Positions 1 to 4,355 of a stretch of 8,538 bases of DNA are shown here, one piece after another (position 1 is the first letter of the stretch; every line of letters begins with the position of its first letter). Below the pieces are notes generated by a model that ran no database searches, was not told the DNA's origin, and saw only the letters and a program-made list of their open reading frames with translations. The stretch comes from Clostridiales bacterium UBA1770 (GTDB taxonomy: Bacteria; Bacillota; Clostridia; Oscillospirales; CAG-272), in assembly GCA_002315325.1 (NCBI GenBank), contig DCGU01000069.1, positions 1 through 8,538 of the forward strand, read 5' to 3'. Position numbers and translations under genes: made by a program.

Positions 1-38
1 TAATATCCTCCATCTACCCTATTGATGCGGCGTGTTTG

Positions 39-80
39 CTTTTTTGTAATTCCGAAAACTCGGAAAAAATCACAAAAAAG
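39..80. terminator. Bidirectional terminator-like hairpin upstream of the ncRNA
   Basis: CTTTTTTGT (39-47) pairs with ACAAAAAAG (72-80), and inside it TTCCGA (50-55) pairs with TCGGAA (60-65). The T-rich left arm and A-rich right arm suit termination of leftward transcription best, and the hairpin insulates the promoter that follows 13 nt later. Whatever gene it serves lies left of the window; positions 1-38 show nothing recognisable. Confidence 0.5.
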
Positions 81-93
81 TTTTGCCTACCCC

Positions 94-122
94 TTGACAA
101 ACGGGAAATGACGTGTCATAAT
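94..122 (+). promoter_or_regulatory. Sigma-70/SigA promoter of the large structured RNA
   Basis: The -35 box TTGACA (94-99) is a perfect match and the -10 box CATAAT (117-122) matches five of six positions, with the optimal 17-nt spacer. Transcription should start near 129. It is the best promoter seen in the window. No comparably good one lies just upstream of the portal, capsid or terminase genes, so reading through from here is possible unless the terminator at 427-507 is efficient. Confidence 0.8.
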
Positions 123-128
123 AGAGGA

Positions 129-507
129 GAAGGCGGAACAATATCCGAATCAAACAATTCGGATAACGGGCTGTGCAAGCGCAGCTTAGCCGTAGAATTT
201 CCGAAAGCGGAACCACATCCGACCAAGGCCGGATGACGGGCCATACTAACGTATGGCACCAACCGTGACGTGTCAAGCACTTGCTTGACTTCGCCGTAAA
301 CATCCGTCCCCCACAACTAAATATTGTTCTCTGCCGTATGGCAGGGAACGCCGAGCCCAAACTGTGGCAGGTAATCATCCCCACGCCCGTTCTAAATGAA
401 CGCGCGATGGTTCTGCCCAACAAGTTCCGGCCGATGTGTATGTGAAACAAGAGGTTTAACCCCCAAACGGTTGCCCCTTACCTTTCCGTATACTCGGCCG
501 GTTTTTT
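129..507 (+). ncRNA. Large multi-hairpin structured RNA, unclassified
   Basis: About 380 nt lie between a strong promoter and a terminator, with no credible reading frame but with consecutive helices. These are 143-150/157-164; 166-175 with 180-193 (an ACGG/CCGT outer stem around GCTGTG/CGCAGC); 199-203/208-212 with an AAAG loop; 216-221/230-235; 236-246 with 251-266 (ACGG/CCGT around CCATAC/GTATGG); 268-278 with 283-297 (ACG/CGT around GTCAAGC/GCTTGAC); 326-335/340-349 with a GTAT loop; a long arm 366-370/413-417 enclosing 376-379/406-409 and 388-392/398-402; and the closing stem 427-442/487-501. The third, sixth and seventh features of this kind repeat one design: (T)GACGG, hairpin, then CCGT. 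It does not look like tmRNA, RNase P RNA, SRP RNA, 6S RNA or a T-box by their hallmark sequences. Size and prophage context recall the ROOL/GOLLD kind of large phage-linked RNAs, but I cannot confirm membership. Its function is unknown. Confidence 0.72.
427..507 (+). terminator. Long-stem intrinsic terminator closing the ncRNA
   Basis: CCGGCCGA (427-434) pairs perfectly with TCGGCCGG (494-501). GTGTATG (436-442) pairs with CGTATAC (487-493) through two G-U pairs, and six T residues follow at 502-507. The loop of about 44 nt is unusually large for an intrinsic terminator, which suggests that the last domain of the RNA doubles as its terminator. Confidence 0.65.
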
Positions 508-538
508 ATTTTCCTGCTCCACGAGCAGGAAAATAAAA
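504..538. terminator. Second perfect hairpin overlapping the T tract
   Basis: TTTTATTTTCCTGCTC (504-519) pairs over 16 bp with the sequence at 523-538, leaving a CAC loop. It reuses the T run of the previous terminator as its left arm, so the two structures compete. It may act as a back-up or an opposite-strand terminator, or mark the edge of the repeat cluster that follows. Confidence 0.5.
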
Positions 539-562
539 GGGAGGATTGTTCCCGTTCCCATA

Positions 563-626
563 GGCTCCCTCCGGGAGGGAGCTGGATTTGCGATAGCAAA
601 GACTGAAGGAGCATGCGCTGGTAATC
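563..626 (+). repeat. Short palindromic repeat, copy 1
   Basis: The order is a stem GGCTCCCTC/GAGGGAGC, an inner hairpin TTTGC-GATA-GCAAA (588-600), then GACTGAAGGAGC and a tail ending in GGTAATCAG. The same architecture recurs in every gene gap of the window with a different inner hairpin. Copies have no coding capacity, like a miniature element mobilised in trans. Confidence 0.75.
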
Positions 627-637
627 AGAACATGAAA

Positions 638-692
638 AGCCCGCCTTGTGTAAAGGCGGGTGGATTCGCGCAGCGAAGACGGAGGGATTGTT
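638..692 (+). repeat. Short palindromic repeat, copy 2 (TTGTGTAAAG type)
   Basis: The outer stem is GCCCGCCTT/AAGGCGGG with a GTGT loop, followed by an inner hairpin TTCGC-GCA-GCGAA and GACGGAGGGATTGTT. It belongs to the subtype with CTTGTGTAAAG in the first stem, also found at 2966-3020 and, inverted, at 3062-3110 and 5909-5960. Confidence 0.75.
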
Positions 693-711
693 ATACTGGC
701 ATTGAACCTGA

Positions 712-798
712 AGAGCTTCCCTCCGGGAGGTAGCGTAGCGGCGGTTGGGAAGTGAATAACAGTCCGGTGGACTGTTAGAGCCCAACCGTGCCCGAGTC
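712..798. repeat. Nested inverted repeat inserted in a repeat copy
   Basis: A partial repeat copy (712-735, TTCCCTCCGGGAGG) runs into a nested palindrome. CGGTTGGG (742-749) pairs with CCCAACCG (781-788) and encloses AACAGTCC (758-765)/GGACTGTT (769-776) with a GGT triloop. It can form a two-level cruciform and may be a separate small insertion. Confidence 0.5.
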
Positions 799-810
799 GC
801 AACGAGAAGG

Positions 811-852
811 TGTCTGCCGCAGGCAGACGAAAGGAGCATGCGGGATAATCAG
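811..852 (+). repeat. Short palindromic repeat, copy 4 (TGCCGCAGGCA hairpin)
   Basis: The inner hairpin GTCTGCC-GCA-GGCAGAC is followed by GAAAGGAGCATGCGGGATAATCAG. The same hairpin forms the 3' end of the portal reading frame at 2705-2721, which shows that the hairpin belongs to the repeat family and not to the portal gene. Confidence 0.65.
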
Positions 853-892
853 CTACGCTAAATATCGTTCATTGTATTTCATTTTGTCGCAG

Positions 893-942
893 GGCTCCTT
901 CCGTCTCTGCTACGCAGATCCACCTCCCTCCCGGAAGGAGGC
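893..942 (-). repeat. Short palindromic repeat, copy 5, inverted
   Basis: Read on the minus strand this is GCCTCCTTCCGGGAGGGAGG, an inner hairpin TCTGC-GTA-GCAGA, then GACGGAAGGAGCC. It faces copies 1-4, so the 563-942 cluster ends in opposite orientations. From 943 to the portal ribosome binding site no further feature is seen. Confidence 0.7.
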
Positions 943-1077
943 TATTAAGAATCATTGCTACCGAAATGAACACGGAGAGAATGCTACCCAATATCATATC
1001 CGCCAATCTCGGCCTTGCTATCGCAATCCACCAATTTACTCATTTCATTCGTAACTTGTCGAAAGGAGATCAACCCC

Positions 1078-2724
1078 ATGAAAAAATCAAAAACCCAAAA
1101 CCCGGTCCGCGCTTCCCCTGAACCTTTGCAGGTTCAGGTGCCCCACGACACAATCGAAAAAGTCTTACGACATTTTTCTCTGTGTCGTGCGGCCAAGGAA
1201 CCCCTGACCCGGCGCCTGATGGACGAGGATGCCTATTGGGAGGGGCGCCTGCAGGGCAAGGGGGCTCTGCCGCCGTCAGCCTGGCTGTTCAACGCTGTTG
1301 CCAATAAGCACGCCGACGCCATGGATGCCTATCCCACCCCCACGGTTCTGCCGCGGGAACAAAGTGACGAACAGGCAGCCGCGACACTGACCCAAGTTTT
1401 ACCCGTGATATTGACGAATTGCGGGTTTGCCGACACGTACAGTGCCGGCTGGTGGGAAAAGCTCAAGCACGGTACGGCCGTGTATGGTGTCTTTTGGAAC
1501 CCCCTGGCGCATGCCGGTGCGTTTCGGGGCGACGTGGACATCCGCACGGTTGATTTGCGTAGCCTGTACTGGGACCCGGGCGCACGAACGCTGGAAGAAA
1601 GCCAAAACCTGTACCTGTGCAGCCGCATGCCGGCGGAGCAAATCGTCGGTGCCTATTGCCCGTACGGGGAGGGAGACCCCATGCGGCAGGTGTGGACGGA
1701 TGAATTACTCTCGTCATCGCCGGCAGACAACGGCAGGGGCGACCCCGCCGCCATCGGCACCCCGGAACACCCCGGTACCGTGGTCGTATTGGACCGCTAC
1801 TATAAAACGTCAGACCCGAACGGACTGCAACGTTTGCACTATATGAAGATTGCGGGCAGACACGTTTTATACGATAGCGCGGCCGATCCAAACTGGGCAG
1901 GGCGGGGACTGTACGACCACGGACAGTTCCCGGTGGTTTTGGATACCCTGTATCCGGTGCAAAATGCACCCTGGGGCTACGGTATGATTGCCGTTTGCCG
2001 CGCACCCCAGGATGCCGTCGATGCGCTGTCCTATAACGTGATGGAGAGCAGCATGATGGGCACCAAAAAGCGCTTCTTTGCCAGCGAATCCACGGCCGTC
2101 AACGAACGTGAATTCCTGGATTGGAACCGCCCCATCGTACACGTCCAGGGGGATATCAGCGACGCACGACTCAAGGAAATCACCGTGGAGCCGCCCGATA
2201 GCATCTATTGGTCGGTGCTGCAGGGCAAGATTCAGGAGCTCAAGGAGACGGTCGGCAACCGCGACGTCAACGCCGGCAGTGCAGGCGGGGGCGTCACCTC
2301 AGCCGCAGCCATCTCGGCCCTGCAGGAGGCGGGCGATAAACTCTCCCGCGACAGCATCGCGGCGTCCTACCGTGCCTATGAAAAAATGCTGCGCCTTGTC
2401 ATCGAACTGGTACGGCAATTCTATACCGAGGAACGCGTCTTCCGTGTGACCGGGGCAGGGGGCGAATCCGCGTATACGTCGCTGTCCCGTGCGACCTGGT
2501 CGGGCGCCGACCGCACGCCCGTCTTCGATCTGGTCTTTAAGGCCGAGCGAGAATCCGTGGCACAAAGAAACGAACAAAACGCCCTGGCATTGGAACTGTT
2601 CAAAGCTGATTTCTTCCATTCCGATAACGTAGAGGCAGCACGTATAGCCCTGGATATGATGGAATTCCCGGGCAAAGATGCAATAATGGCGTCTTTGCAG
2701 AGCAGTCTGCCGCAGGCAGACTGA
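1078..2724 (+). CDS. Phage portal protein (P22-type), 548 aa
   Basis: The portal forms the dodecameric ring at one capsid vertex through which DNA enters, docking the terminase motor and the tail. The start at 1078 is chosen because AAAGGAG (1062-1068) lies 9 nt upstream; an upstream in-frame ATG at 1015 reads through non-coding leader. Family-like landmarks are WLFNAVANKHADAMDAYP and LPREQSDEQ near residues 69-99, SAGWWEKLKHGTAVYGVFWNP (about 122-142), DIRTVDLRSLYWDPG (154-168), APWGYGMI (297-304), RPIVHVQGDI (351-360), and the GNRDVNAGSAGGGVTSAAAI stretch (393-412) that precedes the long helical region to about 450. C-terminal DFFHSDNVEAARIALDMMEFPGKD resembles the usual end of such portals. 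The last eight residues, QSSLPQAD, and the stop are written by a palindromic repeat, so the native tail has probably been replaced. No terminase gene precedes it, which is atypical. The family assignment rests on recognition, not a search. Confidence 0.85.
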   Translation: MKKSKTQNPVRASPEPLQVQVPHDTIEKVLRHFSLCRAAKEPLTRRLMDEDAYWEGRLQGKGALPPSAWLFNAVANKHADAMDAYPTPTVLPREQSDEQAAATLTQVLPVILTNCGFADTYSAGWWEKLKHGTAVYGVFWNPLAHAGAFRGDVDIRTVDLRSLYWDPGARTLEESQNLYLCSRMPAEQIVGAYCPYGEGDPMRQVWTDELLSSSPADNGRGDPAAIGTPEHPGTVVVLDRYYKTSDPNGLQRLHYMKIAGRHVLYDSAADPNWAGRGLYDHGQFPVVLDTLYPVQNAPWGYGMIAVCRAPQDAVDALSYNVMESSMMGTKKRFFASESTAVNEREFLDWNRPIVHVQGDISDARLKEITVEPPDSIYWSVLQGKIQELKETVGNRDVNAGSAGGGVTSAAAISALQEAGDKLSRDSIAASYRAYEKMLRLVIELVRQFYTEERVFRVTGAGGESAYTSLSRATWSGADRTPVFDLVFKAERESVAQRNEQNALALELFKADFFHSDNVEAARIALDMMEFPGKDAIMASLQSSLPQAD

Positions 2725-2748
2725 GGGGGATGCTTGCAACGCAAGCAG
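2705..2748 (+). repeat. Palindromic repeat overlapping the portal stop codon
   Basis: GTCTGCC-GCA-GGCAGAC (2705-2721) is followed by TGAGGGGG and a second hairpin GCTTGC-AAC-GCAAGC. The portal stop TGA (2722-2724) is the TGA of the family motif GACTGA(A/G)GG. The ATGCTTGCAACGCAAGCAG part recurs upstream of mnmE at 8416-8434. Confidence 0.7.
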
Positions 2749-2774
2749 CCTTGGAGAAACGCCCTCTTTTCCAA

Positions 2775-2838
2775 GGCTCCCTCCGGGAGGGAGCTGTCAC
2801 ACATAGTGTGACTGAAGGAGCAAGCATTGGTAATCTGT
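2775..2838 (+). repeat. Short palindromic repeat, copy 7
   Basis: The most complete copy: GGCTCCCTC-CGG-GAGGGAGCT, inner hairpin TCACAC-ATA-GTGTGA, then CTGAAGGAG and the tail CAAGCATTGGTAATCTGT. That tail recurs at 5635-5647 and 8494-8504, so it is part of the element. Confidence 0.75.
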
Positions 2839-2846
2839 ACCTAAAA

Positions 2847-2912
2847 GGCTCCTCCTCGGGGCATATCCTTTCAGGGGACGCAGCTGGCACGACGCAGTCG
2901 TGACTGAAGGAG
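2847..2912 (+). repeat. Short palindromic repeat, copy 8
   Basis: A diverged first stem (GGCTCCTCCTCGGGG...) is followed by a strong inner hairpin, CACGAC-GCA-GTCGTG, and TGACTGAAGGAG. It lies in direct orientation to copy 7, 9 nt away. Confidence 0.65.
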
Positions 2913-2965
2913 TTCATCATACGGCGTAATGATATTTCAGCCAGCGAGAGGTCGCATTAAATCAA

Positions 2966-3110
2966 GGCTCCCTTGTGTAAAGGGAGCTGGATTTGCGAAG
3001 CAAAGACTGAGGGATTGTTCTTTCTTTGGTTGAAATGAAATTTGCAAAAAGCAATCGGGGTACAATCCCTCAGTCGCCTACGGCGCCAGCCCCCTTTACA
3101 CAAGGCGGCC
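2966..3110. repeat. Head-to-head pair of palindromic repeats
   Basis: Copy 9 (2966-3020, plus; CTTGTGTAAAG stem, inner TTTGC-GAA-GCAAA, GACTGAGGGATTGTT) faces copy 10 (3062-3110, minus) across a spacer of about 40 nt. The pair forms a long inverted repeat. The spacer (TTGAAAT, then ATTTGCAAAAA, then GGGTACAAT) resembles the sequence next to the inverted copy at 5909, so spacer and repeat have probably moved together. Confidence 0.7.
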
Positions 3111-3167
3111 TTTTTAGGTTCACCCCTTTGGCAAAGGAATCCTTCTGGGCTGCATTCTGCATCCCGC

Positions 3168-3205
3168 GTCTGTTTGCGTTGCAAACATACTCCCGGAGGG
3201 AGGCT
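3168..3205 (-). repeat. Short palindromic repeat, partial inverted copy
   Basis: On the minus strand this is AGCCTCCCTCCGGGAG followed by a hairpin GTTTGC-AAC-GCAAAC and AGAC. It is shorter and more diverged than the other copies. The 3206-3277 stretch after it shows no feature apart from a leader similar to the portal leader. Confidence 0.5.
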
Positions 3206-3298
3206 AGGAGAATGGAGAGAACGAACACCTCTTGTCTTGCTTCGAGATCCCCATTTTCCCCATTTTATTCGCAAATTAAAAGGAGAATCAAAAAACAA

Positions 3299-3688
3299 AT
3301 GTCCCTATTCAAGAAAAAAGAATTAGAATGCCAAAACGACGTGATTGTCGAACCGACCGAAGAGGTCGCTCCTGCCGTCCCCGAAGGAGTTCCCCCGTCG
3401 GAGAGCGATGTTGCCCTATCGGACAGTGATGTCGCTGCAAGCAGCAGTGATGTAGTCCTTGCGGACAGTGATGTTGCCCTTGCGGGCAGTGAAGAAACCG
3501 CCCCCGCCCCCGCTGTCGTCGCACACGACGACAGCGTTCCTTCTGCTCATATCGTCGCAGAAAGACCTGCCGAACTTGCCCTTTCCCCCGCTACCGCCCC
3601 GGCGTTCGACACCGTCGATGACCTAACCGACGCGCAGCTGGCGGCCATCCACGCCCGTGTGCTGCACGGGGAAATCATTGAAATGTGA
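3299..3688 (+). CDS. Small acidic repeat protein between portal and capsid, possible scaffold
   Basis: 129 aa, of unrecognised family. The start at 3299 is taken because AAAGGAG (3279-3285) precedes it, at a long A-rich spacing of about 13 nt; the in-frame region upstream is palindromic repeat DNA. The N-terminus has a short basic patch (MSLFKKKE), residues 34-61 are four copies of a seven-residue unit of the form x-x-S-D-V-A-L, the middle is rich in Ala, Pro and Val, and the C-terminus is a more ordinary helical segment (DTVDDLTDAQLAAIHARVLHGEIIEM). Position between portal and major capsid genes and the acidic, low-complexity character fit a scaffold or internal head protein, but this is inference from place and composition. 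It ends 14 nt before the lysine-rich peptide and is probably co-translated with it. Confidence 0.7.
   Translation: MSLFKKKELECQNDVIVEPTEEVAPAVPEGVPPSESDVALSDSDVAASSSDVVLADSDVALAGSEETAPAPAVVAHDDSVPSAHIVAERPAELALSPATAPAFDTVDDLTDAQLAAIHARVLHGEIIEM
3398..3481 (+). repeat. Four tandem 21-nt coding repeats
   Basis: The repeats encode SESDVAL, SDSDVAA, SSSDVVL and ADSDVAL. Units keep GTGATGT-type cores but differ at third positions, so the array is not a very recent expansion and the peptide pattern has been kept. Confidence 0.75.
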
Positions 3689-3698
3689 AGGAGGTGAT
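3688..3698 (+). promoter_or_regulatory. Near-perfect Shine-Dalgarno site deciding the 23-aa gene
   Basis: Eleven consecutive bases match the anti-Shine-Dalgarno complement, stronger than for any other gene in the window. A site this strong is unlikely by chance and supports a real, well-translated short gene at 3703. Confidence 0.65.
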
Positions 3699-3702
3699 GA
3701 CC

Positions 3703-3774
3703 GTGGCCTGTAATACCAACAAACCGCGTAAGACGTGGAAAGTACCTAAGAAAAAGAAAACCAAAAAAGCGTAA
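3703..3774 (+). CDS. 23-aa lysine-rich peptide
   Basis: GTG starts MACNTNKPRKTWKVPKKKKTKKA, in which 10 of 23 residues are Lys or Arg. The evidence for translation is the ribosome binding site: AAGGAGGTGAT (3688-3698, overlapping the end of the preceding gene's stop) is an essentially full complement of the 16S rRNA 3' end and sits at normal distance from GTG 3703. An in-frame ATG at 3697 would be only 2 nt from AGGAGG and is less likely. A nucleic-acid-binding or head-internal role would fit the charge, as would binding to its acidic neighbour, but nothing in the sequence proves either. I know no family for it. Confidence 0.6.
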   Translation: MACNTNKPRKTWKVPKKKKTKKA

Positions 3775-3811
3775 TCCCATTTAAAAAACCAACACACCCA
3801 TACGAAAAAAC

Positions 3812-3853
3812 TGTAAATGAACCGGTCCGTTTTGTGCGGTCTGTGCATTTATA
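3812..3853 (+). ncRNA. Hairpin module A, copy 1
   Basis: TGTAAATGAAC (3812-3822) pairs with GTGCATTTATA (3843-3853), with one mismatch and one wobble, around an inner CCG/CGG stem and a TTTTGTG loop. The core from 3827 to 3850 is identical to module A copy 2 at 4302-4325. It lies 38 nt after the 23-aa gene and is followed by an A-rich stretch, not a T tract, so it is not a terminator on this strand. Confidence 0.55.
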
Positions 3854-3882
3854 AAAAAACACAAGCCGCTTTAAAAAGAGTG

Positions 3883-3947
3883 CAGAATGGACGAAAACCT
3901 AGCGTCGCCGTACTTGGTACGGCAGTCGACGGTTCTCGTTCATAGCA
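3883..3947 (+). ncRNA. Hairpin module B, copy 1 (65 nt)
   Basis: The module forms one long hairpin. ATGGACGA pairs with TCGTTCAT, AACC with GGTT, and GCCGTAC with GTACGGC over a TTG triloop, with a symmetrical 7 x 7 internal loop (TAGCGTC opposite AGTCGAC) between the last two stems. The entire 65 nt is repeated without change at 4121-4185. It is too short and symmetrical for a gene. A symmetrical internal loop on a stable stem is typical of a protein-binding RNA, but no partner can be named. Confidence 0.65.
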
Positions 3948-3961
3948 AAAAACATACAAAT

Positions 3962-4004
3962 AAATGGACATTTTGAACGCACGTTCAAAATAAATCCGCA
4001 GAAC
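3962..4004 (+). ncRNA. Hairpin module C, copy 1
   Basis: The constant flank AAATGGAC is followed by ATTTTGAACG (3970-3979)/CGTTCAAAAT (3982-3991), then the constant flank AATCCGCAGAAC. Copy 2 has the same flanks with a different but still paired stem, so pairing rather than sequence is maintained. Confidence 0.6.
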
Positions 4005-4120
4005 AGGAAAACAGAAGAACGCGAGACGTTATGCTTCTTGGCACTTGACGGGTTCCATTTGTTTTTTGCGATGTGCGCCTTTTTTAAGTGGCCAATGGTT
4101 TTGCCAAATGGAAAATAGTA

Positions 4121-4185
4121 CAGAATGGACGAAAACCTAGCGTCGCCGTACTTGGTACGGCAGTCGACGGTTCTCGTTCATAGCA
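4121..4185 (+). ncRNA. Hairpin module B, copy 2 (65 nt)
   Basis: Identical over all 65 nt to 3883-3947, starting 238 nt downstream of it in the same orientation. The interval 4005-4120 between the B-C units is not repeated; it has a 7-bp pairing CCATTTG (4055-4061)/CAAATGG (4105-4111) and a T run at 4080-4085, but no clear terminator or promoter. Confidence 0.65.
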
Positions 4186-4199
4186 CAAAACGTTTTAAA

Positions 4200-4243
4200 A
4201 AATGGACGTTTTGACCGTTTCGGGCAAAACGAATCCGCAGAAC
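4200..4243 (+). ncRNA. Hairpin module C, copy 2
   Basis: The flanks AAATGGAC and AATCCGCAGAAC match copy 1. The stem is CGTTTTG (4207-4213)/CAAAACG (4225-4231), with an inner CCG-TTT-CGG. Relative to copy 1, one outer A-T pair has become G-C and one inner A-T pair has become C-G. Confidence 0.6.
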
Positions 4244-4286
4244 TGACAAGATCAACAATATTCAGCACACTAAATTAAAAAATACC

Positions 4287-4329
4287 TGTAAATGCACCAT
4301 TCCGTTTTGTGCGGTCTGTGCATTTTACA
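4287..4329 (+). ncRNA. Hairpin module A, copy 2, in the capsid gene leader
   Basis: TGTAAATGCAC (4287-4297) pairs with GTGCATTTTACA (4318-4329) with one bulged T, a better stem than in copy 1. It ends 12 nt before the capsid ribosome binding site (GGAG 4342-4345). A stable hairpin so close to the start suggests translational control, possibly by the capsid protein or the 23-aa peptide, but this is untested. Confidence 0.55.
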
Positions 4330-4355
4330 AAAGGCAAAAAAGGAGTTATTTATTC

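Noticed and set aside
36..236. 66-aa plus-strand open frame over the promoter and start of the RNA
   Set aside because: It crosses a terminator hairpin, the promoter and three RNA helices, has no ribosome binding site, and its composition is not protein-like.
427..493. Resemblance of TGTGTATG...TTTAACCC to part of phi29 packaging RNA
   Set aside because: Only a few short words match, the pairing plan is different, and the host phage type (P22-type portal, N4-type capsid) is unrelated to phi29.
563..3205. CRISPR array
   Set aside because: Repeats are irregularly spaced, differ in length and orientation, and have no uniform spacers; no cas gene is present.
3026..3298. In-frame N-terminal extension of the acidic protein
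   Set aside because: It translates an inverted repeat copy and leader; AAAGGAG before ATG 3299 gives a better start.
4041..4085. Terminator between the two B-C units (GCAC...GTGC followed by T6)
   Set aside because: The stem is only about 4 bp with a long loop, too weak to call.
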